A DNA stretch of 6,432 nt from Candidatus Nomurabacteria bacterium (GTDB taxonomy: Bacteria; Patescibacteriota; Minisyncoccia; Phycocordibacterales; Phycocordibacteraceae). The notes beneath the pieces are model-generated. The model was not told the origin of the DNA, did not search any database, and worked only from the letters and a program-made list of their open reading frames with translations. Positions 1 through 5,441 of the stretch are shown one piece after another; within the stretch, counting starts at the first letter, position 1; every line of letters begins with the position of its first letter. A program made the translations under genes and the position numbers. The stretch spans positions 1 to 6,432 of the forward strand of contig CALRDY010000034.1 in the NCBI GenBank assembly GCA_943355045.1. The letters run 5' to 3'.

Positions 1-1
1 A

Positions 2-913
2 GAGACCGAGGGGATGCTGCGGAGCATCGTGCCCGAAGGTCGCTGGGATTCGTTCATGCAGAGCCAGACCATCGACCTTTCCTACGCGCACAAGTCAGAT
101 GCGCGCTTCCGCGTGAACGGGTACCGCGCACAGGGGACGACTGCACTCGCGCTCCGACTCATCCCGCACACGATCCATTCCTTCGCCGAGTTGAATCTCC
201 CTTCCATACTCGAGGTATTCACGCAGCGCGAACAGGGCTTCTTCCTCGTCGTCGGGCCGGTAGGGCAGGGCAAGTCGACGACGCTCGCCGCGATGATCGA
301 TCGGGTCAATGACACGCGCGCGGAGCACATCCTTACCATCGAGGATCCGGTCGAGTATCTCTTCACGCCGAAGAAGTCGCTCATTCATCAGCGCGAGATA
401 CACATCGATACGCCCGATTTCCATTCAGCATTGCAAAGCGCGTTCCGCGAGGACGTCGACGTGATCATGGTCGGCGAGATGCGCGACTACGAGACCATCT
501 CTTCTGCGGTGACCGCCGCCGAGACCGGGCATCTCGTCCTCTCCACGCTCCATACCAACAATGCGGCGCAGACCATCGACCGCATCATCGACATGTTCCC
601 TTCGGAGCAGCAGTCGCAGGTGCGCGTGCAGCTCGCCGGTTCTCTCATCGGAATCTTTTCGCAACGGCTCATCCCGCGGGTCTCGGGCGGCCTCGTCCCA
701 GCTTACGAGCTCCTCATCAATAACAATGCCGTGAGCACGCTCATCCGCGATGCGCGCACCCACGAGATAGGCTCCGTGATCCAGACCTCTTCGCAGGAGG
801 GCATGATCGACATGGATCGTTCGCTCTCCGAGCTCGTGCACCGAGGGGAGATTACGGTCGAGCACGCCTACGAGCACTCGATGGATCCGAAAACCTTCGA
901 ACGCTACCTCTAA
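2..913 (+). CDS. pilT: PilT-type twitching motility (pilus retraction) ATPase, 5' truncated
   Basis: This is a cytoplasmic hexameric ATPase of the type II/IV secretion superfamily; PilT members power pilus retraction by acting on the PilC platform. The frame is open from base 2, so the N-terminal domain starts outside the window. Numbering from the Met at base 14, I see Walker A GPVGQGKST (81-89, fits GxxGxGKS/T), Asp box TIEDPVEYLF (108-117), Walker B region DVIMVGEMRDYET (149-161) and His box TGHLVLSTLHTNNA (171-184). The C-terminal stretch NNAVSTLIRDARTHEIGSVIQTSSQEGMIDMDRSL corresponds to the AIRNLIRE region typical of PilT rather than PilB, and no PilB-type tetracysteine zinc site is present. 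The Met at base 14 should not be taken as the start. pilC follows after 3 nt, indicating one transcript. PilT is well supported; a PilU-like paralogue is possible. Confidence 0.93.
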   Translation, partial: ETEGMLRSIVPEGRWDSFMQSQTIDLSYAHKSDARFRVNGYRAQGTTALALRLIPHTIHSFAELNLPSILEVFTQREQGFFLVVGPVGQGKSTTLAAMIDRVNDTRAEHILTIEDPVEYLFTPKKSLIHQREIHIDTPDFHSALQSAFREDVDVIMVGEMRDYETISSAVTAAETGHLVLSTLHTNNAAQTIDRIIDMFPSEQQSQVRVQLAGSLIGIFSQRLIPRVSGGLVPAYELLINNNAVSTLIRDARTHEIGSVIQTSSQEGMIDMDRSLSELVHRGEITVEHAYEHSMDPKTFERYL

Positions 914-916
914 CTT

Positions 917-2122
917 ATGCTTTTTAAATATCATTCCATCGATCAGGACGGGCATGAACGCGAAGGGACCATCGAGGCTCCTTCGCAGGATATCGCCGTC
1001 ACGGCGCTTCAGCGGCGCAATCTCATCATTTCGTCGATCGAATCCGCCGAGAAACGCTCGCCGCTCGATATCGACTGGGCATTCCTCAATCGGATATCCA
1101 ACAAGGATATTGTCATACTTTCGCGTCAGATAGCGACCCTGTTCGAAGCGCAGGTGTCCGCGCTCCGCGTGTTCCGCCTGCTCGCCTCCGAAGTCGACAA
1201 TACGCAGCTCGCATCCATCCTCTCCACTATCGGGGACGATCTGCAAGGCGGAAGCCCCATCAGCAAAGCGCTCGCGCGCCATCCGAAAGCGTTCTCGCTC
1301 TTCTACGTGAACATGGTGCGCTCTGGAGAAGAGTCGGGCAAACTGTCGGAGACATTCAACTATCTCGCCGATTATCTCGACCGCTCCTACGACCTCGTCA
1401 GCAAGGCCGAAAATGCGCTCATCTATCCGATATTCGTCGTCGCGGTCTTCTTCGGCGTGATGGCGCTCATGCTCACGCTCGTCATCCCGAAGATTAGTGC
1501 CGTCCTGCTCGATTCCGGGCAGCCGATACCGATCTACACCAGTGTCGTCATCGGCTTCTCGAACTTCCTCGTCCAGTACGGAGTCCTCATGCTCATCGCG
1601 CTCGTCGCTTTCGGCTTCTATCTATGGAAGCTGAGGCAGACCGAACACGGGAAGGTCATCTTCGATAATTTCAAGCTCGGGGTCCCGTACATAGGGGATC
1701 TCTACAAGAAGCTGTACCTTTCGCGCATCGCGGACAATTTCGCGACGATGCTCCTCTCGGGCGTCTCGGTCGTCGAGGCGATCGAGATCACGGGTTCGGT
1801 CGTCGATAATGCTGCGTACGCAGCGGTTCTGACCCAGGTCGGCGCAGACGTGAAGGGCGGCGCTTCCATCTCTGACTCCCTCGGCAAGCATCCGGAGATA
1901 CCGGGCATCATGGTCGCCATGACGAAAGTCGGCGAGGAGACCGGCGAACTCGGCAAGATACTCACGACACTCGCTAAATTCTATAACCGCGAAGTGACGA
2001 ATGCGGTCGATACGCTCGTCAGCCTCATTGAGCCGGCCATGGTCGTGCTTCTCGGCGTCGGCGTCGGCATATTGCTCGCGGCGATTCTGTTGCCGATTTA
2101 TAATTTGGCGGGGTCTATCTAG
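917..2122 (+). CDS. pilC: PilC/GspF-family type IV pilus inner-membrane platform protein
   Basis: This is the polytopic membrane platform on which the PilB/PilT motors act during pilin insertion and removal. Its 401 residues match the family's usual length of about 400. It has the expected duplicated T2SSF architecture: a first cytoplasmic domain at about 65-170 with SGEESGKL (136-143), and a second at about 268-370 with VGEETGEL (338-345). Membrane segments are predicted by eye at about 169-192, 208-235 and 369-395. The C-terminal signature LIEPAMVVLLGVGVG (370-384) and final LLPIYNLAGSI are typical. The start is the ATG 3 nt after the pilT stop. I see no Shine-Dalgarno sequence, so translation is probably coupled to pilT. 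A 222-nt gap follows, the first break in an otherwise tight operon. Confidence 0.95.
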   Translation: MLFKYHSIDQDGHEREGTIEAPSQDIAVTALQRRNLIISSIESAEKRSPLDIDWAFLNRISNKDIVILSRQIATLFEAQVSALRVFRLLASEVDNTQLASILSTIGDDLQGGSPISKALARHPKAFSLFYVNMVRSGEESGKLSETFNYLADYLDRSYDLVSKAENALIYPIFVVAVFFGVMALMLTLVIPKISAVLLDSGQPIPIYTSVVIGFSNFLVQYGVLMLIALVAFGFYLWKLRQTEHGKVIFDNFKLGVPYIGDLYKKLYLSRIADNFATMLLSGVSVVEAIEITGSVVDNAAYAAVLTQVGADVKGGASISDSLGKHPEIPGIMVAMTKVGEETGELGKILTTLAKFYNREVTNAVDTLVSLIEPAMVVLLGVGVGILLAAILLPIYNLAGSI

Positions 2123-2130
2123 CCGCGTCG

Positions 2131-2280
2131 GTGGCTATCCCGCACACTCAGTTCTGCATTGCTGCGCGTGTTTCTAGAGATTCCATGAGACGCGACGGAA
2201 CTTCCGATGCTTTGGATTATCAGGGGCATCTCGCGGCGCAGCAAAAACACGATGCAGAACTGAGTGTTCGGGCTATCCAC
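2131..2280. repeat. 150-nt imperfect inverted-repeat element between pilC and the first pilin
   Basis: The outer arms 2131-2159 and 2252-2280 are reverse complements at 26 of 29 positions, with a perfect 16-bp core (ACACTCAGTTCTGCAT at 2144-2159, complement at 2252-2267). Inside, TGCTGCGC (2160-2167) pairs with 2236-2243, CGCGA (2191-2195) with 2231-2235, and GATGC (2206-2210) with 2226-2230. These give one long stem with bulges at 2244-2251 and 2168-2190. An alternative pairing is CGTGTTT (2167-2173) with AAACACG (2245-2251), which excludes the 2160-2167 pairing unless a pseudoknot forms. The element could be a processed or structured mRNA leader, a terminator-like barrier, a cruciform, or a MITE-like insertion. 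I see no target duplication at its edges and no T-tract immediately after it. Confidence 0.75.
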
Positions 2281-2284
2281 ACCC

Positions 2285-2339
2285 TTGCTTTTATTAGAGC
2301 CCCTCTAGGCGTACAATCAATCCATTAACCCCATATAAT
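2285..2339 (+). promoter_or_regulatory. Candidate promoter upstream of the first pilin gene
   Basis: Two sigma70-like options exist. TTGCTT (2285-2290) with TACAAT (2312-2317) has a long 21-nt spacer and would leave about a 20-nt leader before the ATG at 2345. A perfect TATAAT (2334-2339) lies only 5 nt before that ATG; if used, transcription would start at about the ATG itself, and its -35 region (around 2311-2317) is poor. A short hairpin TAGAG/CTCTA (2295-2299 with 2303-2307) lies between the elements. A promoter here would let abundant pilins be transcribed apart from pilT-pilC. Support is limited to these motifs and the gap position. Confidence 0.4.
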
Positions 2340-2344
2340 ATATT

Positions 2345-2905
2345 ATGTACAAAAATCGTTCCAAAGTTTTCACTACCAAGCAAGCCGAGCGACAAGCACA
2401 TGTCCGCATGAGTTTGTCCGAGGCATGCACAGGGAGCAAAGCCGTCCGCGGCTTTACCCTCATCGAGCTTCTCGTCGTCATCGCGATCATCGGCATCCTC
2501 TCCTCGGTCGTGCTCGCGTCCTTGAACACCGCCCGCTCCAAGGGCAATGACGCCGCTATCCAGTCTGACCTCTCGACCATCCAGACTCAGGCGGAGATCT
2601 ACTACGGCGGCGCCGGGAATAATTCCTACGGCTCCACCCAATCAGCTTCTTGTGCTCCGACAGCGGGTACCATATGGTCTGATACGACGATCATCAAGGC
2701 GATTGCTGGCGCTGAAAGTGCGAACGGCACCTCTGGTGCTGTTTCCTGTAATTCAACCGGGATTGCGTACGCGATTTCGTCGACGTTGTCCACACAGCGC
2801 ACATCCGGTACTCCAGATTACTGGTGCGTCGATTCGACCGGCGGCTCCTCGAAGAGTACGACCGTGCTCGCGAGCGCTGTCACGCTCTGTCCGACCGCGA
2901 ACTAA
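2345..2905 (+). CDS. Major-type type IV pilin with a long, element-bearing leader
   Basis: This is a prepilin of the class III N-methylation family, a likely fibre subunit. The cleavage site is G36^F37 followed by FTLIELLVVIAIIGILSSVVLASLNTAR, with Glu41 at mature +5 and one hydrophobic helix at about 37-61. The mature part has about 150 residues and four cysteines (103, 135, 161, 182), the third in a YWCVDS motif also found in the next pilin. From the ATG at 2345 the leader is 36 residues, far longer than the 8-residue leader of its neighbour, because it carries the first copy of the 85-nt two-hairpin module. An in-frame ATG at 2408 would give a 15-residue leader and cannot be excluded, since a TATAAT lies just before 2345. 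No Shine-Dalgarno site is visible at either. It looks like a tandem paralogue of the next gene. Confidence 0.88.
   Translation: MYKNRSKVFTTKQAERQAHVRMSLSEACTGSKAVRGFTLIELLVVIAIIGILSSVVLASLNTARSKGNDAAIQSDLSTIQTQAEIYYGGAGNNSYGSTQSASCAPTAGTIWSDTTIIKAIAGAESANGTSGAVSCNSTGIAYAISSTLSTQRTSGTPDYWCVDSTGGSSKSTTVLASAVTLCPTAN
2371..2455 (+). repeat. 85-nt leader module, copy 1 (two hairpins, in frame)
   Basis: The copy starts CACTACCAAGC (2371-2381). Hairpin I covers 2391-2418: 2391-2397 pairs with 2412-2418, there is an A-A mismatch, then CATG (2399-2402) pairs with CATG (2407-2410) around a TCCG loop. A 19-nt linker ends AGGGAGC. Hairpin II is AAAGCCG (2438-2444), loop TCCG, CGGCTTT (2449-2455), and its 3' arm encodes the Gly-Phe of the cleavage site. 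The primary sequence of hairpin I differs strongly from copies 2 and 3, but its length and position are the same. Confidence 0.75.
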
Positions 2906-2911
2906 TCTCAT

Positions 2912-3382
2912 ATGAAATCAAACTTCTCTCGCGGCTTCACTCTCATCGAACTTCTCGTCGTCATCGCGATCATCGGCATCCTCTCCTCGGTCGTGCTCGC
3001 GTCCCTCAACACGGCACGCACGAAAGGGAATGACGCTGGCGTGAAGGCAAATCTCAACACCGTCGGCACTCAGGCGGCGCTCTATCTTTCGGACAACAGC
3101 AACTCCTACGGCACCTTCACGCTGGCGACGTGTCCTGCCGTTGCCGCAGCCGGCGCAACCGTCTTCCATGAGCCGACGATTGAGAAAGCGATAGCTTCGG
3201 CACTCGTTGATTCGGGTACTGGTGGCGCGACCTTCTGCGTTTCGAACGGTTCAGACTATGCGGCGGCGGTATCGCGACCAGAAACCGTCAACTCCACGTA
3301 TTGGTGCGTCGATAGCAAGGGAAGTCATTGCGGCATTACATCACTGACCTCACCTTCGTGTTCGTGTTCGACGAGTCTCTAA
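2912..3382 (+). CDS. Major-type type IV pilin, short leader
   Basis: This is a second class III prepilin, six nucleotides after the previous one. The leader MKSNFSRG is cut at G8^F9; Glu13 is mature +5 and the helix FTLIELLVVIAIIGILSSVVLASLNTAR is nearly the same as in the upstream pilin. The mature domain is shorter (148 residues) and has six cysteines (74, 109, 132, 140, 150, 152), including the shared YWCVDS and a Cys-rich tail, SPSCSCSTSL. Paired cysteines probably stabilise the globular domain if it is exported to an oxidising surface. The 54 nt at 2951-3004 are identical to 2468-2521 upstream, pointing to recent duplication or gene conversion. This gene has no 85-nt module, so it serves as the internal reference for a normal leader. 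No Shine-Dalgarno site is seen before the ATG. Confidence 0.92.
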   Translation: MKSNFSRGFTLIELLVVIAIIGILSSVVLASLNTARTKGNDAGVKANLNTVGTQAALYLSDNSNSYGTFTLATCPAVAAAGATVFHEPTIEKAIASALVDSGTGGATFCVSNGSDYAAAVSRPETVNSTYWCVDSKGSHCGITSLTSPSCSCSTSL

Positions 3383-3388
3383 GCTAGC

Positions 3389-3400
3389 GAACGATCGTTC
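3389..3400. promoter_or_regulatory. 12-bp perfect palindrome GAACGATCGTTC
   Basis: GAACGATCGTTC is its own reverse complement. It lies 6 nt after the second pilin's stop and directly abuts the 18-bp hairpin. A second short palindrome, GCTAGC (3383-3388), precedes it. It could be an operator for a dimeric regulator or a small extra hairpin. Function is unknown. Confidence 0.4.
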
Positions 3401-3440
3401 CATAGCAGAAACCCGCGGCTTGCCGCGGGTTTCTGCTATG
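3401..3440 (+). terminator. 18-bp perfect hairpin, likely terminator or attenuator after the pilins
   Basis: Bases 3401-3418 and 3423-3440 are perfectly complementary over 18 bp with a CTTG loop. The loop-proximal part is GC-rich (ACCCGCGG) and is followed on the 3' arm by TTTCT, so a terminator using the inner stem plus this short U-rich stretch is plausible; the matching AGAAA would also serve the opposite strand. There is no long T-tract after it. It ends 8 nt before the pilD ATG, so any read-through message would carry a strong structure at the ribosome landing site. Confidence 0.7.
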
Positions 3441-3448
3441 ATGCACGC

Positions 3449-4201
3449 ATGTTCTTCCTGATTCCTGCCGCGCTGTTCGTGCTCGGCGCGATCGTCGCGA
3501 GCTTCATAGGGGTGGTCGTCGCGCGTCTCAATACCGGACAGAGCATTCTTGTCGGGCGTTCGCGTTGTGATGCGTGCGGTGCGGCGCTTCCGCCACTTGC
3601 ACTCGTGCCGATCATTTCATATCTCGCGTCCGGCGGCCGCGCACAGTGCTGCGGTGCGCGCCTGTCGCTTCTCGCGCCTGCCGCCGAAGTCGTATCGGGA
3701 GGACTTTTCGTGCTCGCATATGTTGCGCTCGGTCTCGACCCGGCGCTCCCGTTCATGCTTCTTTCGGTCTCTCTCATCCTGGCGCTCGTCCTCTACGACC
3801 TTGCGCACCAGATACTGCCGTCGCGGCTTCTTTTCGCATTTGTCGCGGCAAGTGCGGTAACCAGCTACGCGCTCGCGCCATCGCTCGCCGCATTCGCTGC
3901 TACACTTCTTCCCGCACTCCTCATCGCCGCAAGCCTTGCGCTCATTCACTTCTTATCTCGCGGCCGTGCTATGGGCTTCGCGGACGCTCCGTTCTCCTTC
4001 GGTCTCGCGCTGCTCGTTGGCACCGCAGCGCTTCCCGGATTCATCTTTTCATTCTGGATAGGGTCTCTAGTCGGGATAATCATGTTGGCGCGGAGGCCCC
4101 GAGGCTCTAGAATGGGGGTTGAGGTGCCGTTCGCGCCTTTTCTGGCCGCCGGTTTTCTCCTCGCTTATTTTACCCAATGGAACCCCTTACCACTTTTTTG
4201 A
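3449..4201 (+). CDS. pilD: PilD-type prepilin peptidase (A24 aspartic membrane protease)
   Basis: This membrane aspartyl protease cuts prepilin leaders after Gly and in many bacteria also N-methylates the new N-terminus. The 250 residues match the family. The N-terminal part runs ASFIGVVVARLNTGQSILVGRSRCDAC, then PLALVPIISYLASGGRAQCCGARLS; this is the cytoplasmic zinc domain. Catalytic Asp117 lies in LYDLAHQILP and Asp179 in MGFADAPF, matching the DxxxxxIP and GxGD motifs with Ala in place of the second Gly. VPFAPFLAAGFLLAYF near the end is the family's C-terminal helix. One zinc pair is altered: C40xxC43 is normal, but the second pair is adjacent (C67-C68) instead of CxxC. The ATG at 3449 gives a proper first membrane helix; no Shine-Dalgarno site is visible. 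The 3' end overlaps the next gene. All six other pilin-like genes here are its probable substrates. Confidence 0.93.
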   Translation: MFFLIPAALFVLGAIVASFIGVVVARLNTGQSILVGRSRCDACGAALPPLALVPIISYLASGGRAQCCGARLSLLAPAAEVVSGGLFVLAYVALGLDPALPFMLLSVSLILALVLYDLAHQILPSRLLFAFVAASAVTSYALAPSLAAFAATLLPALLIAASLALIHFLSRGRAMGFADAPFSFGLALLVGTAALPGFIFSFWIGSLVGIIMLARRPRGSRMGVEVPFAPFLAAGFLLAYFTQWNPLPLF

Positions 4202-4923
4202 GCGCAGGGAGGGAAGCCATTCGCGGCTTCACTACCAAGCAAGTGAGACAAGAGGGAAATTCTTATTTTCCTCTTGCGAACGAGCGCCGGGAGCAAACCC
4301 TGTCTTCAGGGTTTACACTGACCGAGCTCATGGTCGTACTAGCGATCATCGTTACCATAACGACGGTCGCGCTCTCCAGCCAGAGCTCTTTCAATAAAAC
4401 AATCATCCTCGCGAATACCGCGTACGACATAGCGCTGACGCTCCGCTCGGCCGAGACGTACGGACTCGTCGGCCGCGCGGTCGACGGGGCGACGAGTGCG
4501 GGGTACGGCCTCAATTTTCAGAAGATATCGCCCGGATCATTCACGCTCTTCGCCGATACGTTTCCCGGCCCGAGCGCTTCGAACTGTCACGGGCTGCCTG
4601 CTGCCGGCGCGAGCGCGCCCGACGCGAAGTCAGGCAATTGCACCTATGATCAGGGAGAAAAAGTCATGGACTACGTGCTGGGAAATAACATAACCGTGAG
4701 CGATTTTTGCGCTTACTCGTTCGGCAGCTGGGCGTGTGCCTATGCGCAGGGCGGGGGGCTGTCGTCGCTCGATATCGTCTTTGCCCGCCCGAACCCCGAC
4801 CCGTTCATAAACATACAAGGGACGAAAGCGTGCCTCACTATTTCTTCGCCTCAGGGCGGCTCGCGCTTCGTCTCGATTGCGGCGTCGGGAGAGATAACCG
4901 CCAACGCCCCCTCATGCCCATGA
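4177..4923 (+). CDS. GspH/FimT-like minor prepilin with a 45-residue leader
   Basis: This is a minor pilin, probably part of the T4P initiation or tip complex. Cleavage is at G45^F46, followed by FTLTELMVVLAIIVTITTVALSS with Glu50 at +5, then a helical segment ILANTAYDIALTLRSAETYGLVGRA (77-101) typical of GspH/FimT-like proteins. The C-terminal strand RFVSIAASGEITAN also fits. Cysteines are at 137, 155, 178, 187, 219 and 247. The leader holds copy 2 of the 85-nt module plus a partial extra copy of its 3' end. The start is uncertain: the ATG at 4177 overlaps pilD by 25 nt and has no Shine-Dalgarno site; a TTG at 4198 overlaps the pilD stop; the only good Shine-Dalgarno-like run in the operon (AGGGAGGG, 4206-4213) sits 5 nt before an in-frame ATT at 4219. 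I keep the ATG. Confidence 0.82.
   Translation: MEPLTTFLSAGREAIRGFTTKQVRQEGNSYFPLANERREQTLSSGFTLTELMVVLAIIVTITTVALSSQSSFNKTIILANTAYDIALTLRSAETYGLVGRAVDGATSAGYGLNFQKISPGSFTLFADTFPGPSASNCHGLPAAGASAPDAKSGNCTYDQGEKVMDYVLGNNITVSDFCAYSFGSWACAYAQGGGLSSLDIVFARPNPDPFINIQGTKACLTISSPQGGSRFVSIAASGEITANAPSCP
4201..4230 (+). repeat. Partial copy of the 85-nt module's 3' end, just before copy 2
   Basis: AGCGCAGGGAG followed by GAAGCC-ATTCGC-GGCTTC repeats the linker and hairpin II of the module: the stem is 4213-4218 with 4225-4230 around a 6-nt loop, and the 3' arm again encodes Gly-Phe. Its peptide AGREAIRGFT resembles TGSKAVRGFT at the cleavage site of the first pilin. The next bases begin copy 2, so the two are in tandem and in the same frame. 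Confidence 0.55.
4230..4314 (+). repeat. 85-nt leader module, copy 2 (two hairpins, in frame)
   Basis: The copy starts CACTACCAAGC (4230-4240). Hairpin I is 4249-4259 with 4266-4276, 11 pairs including one G-U, around loop TTCTTA. The 18-nt linker is CGAACGAGCGCCGGGAGC. Hairpin II is AAACCCTG (4295-4302), loop TCTT, CAGGGTTT (4307-4314), 8 perfect pairs, with the 3' arm encoding Gly-Phe. By hand count it matches copy 3 at about 70 of 85 positions. Confidence 0.85.
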
Positions 4924-5441
4924 ATACACGTCGAGGATATACGCTCATCGAACTCATCGTCGCAGTCGGGATGTTCGCGCTGGTCATGCTGCTCGCTTCG
5001 GGCGCGTATCTCATGATGATAGGCGTCAACCGTCAGACACAGGGCATCACGACCGGCATCAACAGCCTCTCGTTCGCGCTCGAAGCGATGACGCGCAGTA
5101 TCCGCACTGGCACGGGCTATGATTGCGGCGGTCTCGGCGACTGTCCGGGCGGCGCGAGCAGTTTCTCGTTCACGAATTCGAACGGCGTGCCGGTCTCCTA
5201 CAGCCTTTCCGCGTCAACGATACAAGAGACGGTAGGTGGCAGTCAGCGCGCTTTGACTGACGCATCGGTAACCATCTCTTCGCTCATGTTCTACGTTTTC
5301 GGCACACCCTCGGTGCGGCAGGGCGATTATCAGCAGCCGCGCGTTACCATCATCGTCTCGGGCACGGTTTCCTCGGGACCCGGGAAGACTGAAGCCTTTA
5401 CCGTTCAGACCGGAGCGACCATGCGCGGTTCCGACCTATGA
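4920..5441 (+). CDS. PilW/GspJ-like minor prepilin
   Basis: This is a minor pilin with the short leader MNTRRG, cut at G6^Y7. The helix YTLIELIVAVGMFALVMLLASGAYLMM has Glu11 at +5. SLSFALEAMTRSIRTGTGYDC (49-69) matches the conserved region after the helix in PilW/PulJ-type pseudopilins, and the tail AFTVQTGATMRG fits the family's last strand. It has two cysteines (69, 75). The ATG at 4920 overlaps the upstream TGA as ATGA, the usual sign of translational coupling; an in-frame ATG at 4914 would add only Met-Pro. A much earlier in-frame ATG at 4707 lies deep in the previous gene and is not credible. The leader has no 85-nt module, unlike the genes on either side. PilW versus GspJ cannot be settled by eye. 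Confidence 0.85.
   Translation: MNTRRGYTLIELIVAVGMFALVMLLASGAYLMMIGVNRQTQGITTGINSLSFALEAMTRSIRTGTGYDCGGLGDCPGGASSFSFTNSNGVPVSYSLSASTIQETVGGSQRALTDASVTISSLMFYVFGTPSVRQGDYQQPRVTIIVSGTVSSGPGKTEAFTVQTGATMRGSDL

Noticed and set aside
425..1282. 285-codon open frame on the minus strand across the pilT-pilC junction
   Set aside because: It lies fully antisense to two well-recognised genes, its product is Arg/Asp/Glu/Leu-rich with no recognisable domain, and such frames are expected opposite biased codons.
2131..2280. Insertion sequence or transposon end
   Set aside because: There is no transposase and no visible target duplication; only an inverted-repeat element can be supported.
2131..2328. 65-codon + strand open frame (GTG start) in the pilC-pilin gap
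   Set aside because: It coincides with the inverted-repeat element, has no ribosome site and no recognisable protein features; the palindromic structure explains the sequence better.
3574..4110. 178-codon + strand frame inside pilD
   Set aside because: It is a shadow frame rich in Arg, Ala and Cys; the PilD frame has catalytic and membrane motifs.
4707..4919. N-terminal extension of the PilW-like gene from an ATG at 4707
   Set aside because: It would lie out of frame inside the GspH-like gene and bury the prepilin leader mid-protein; the ATGA overlap at 4920 gives a proper 6-residue leader.
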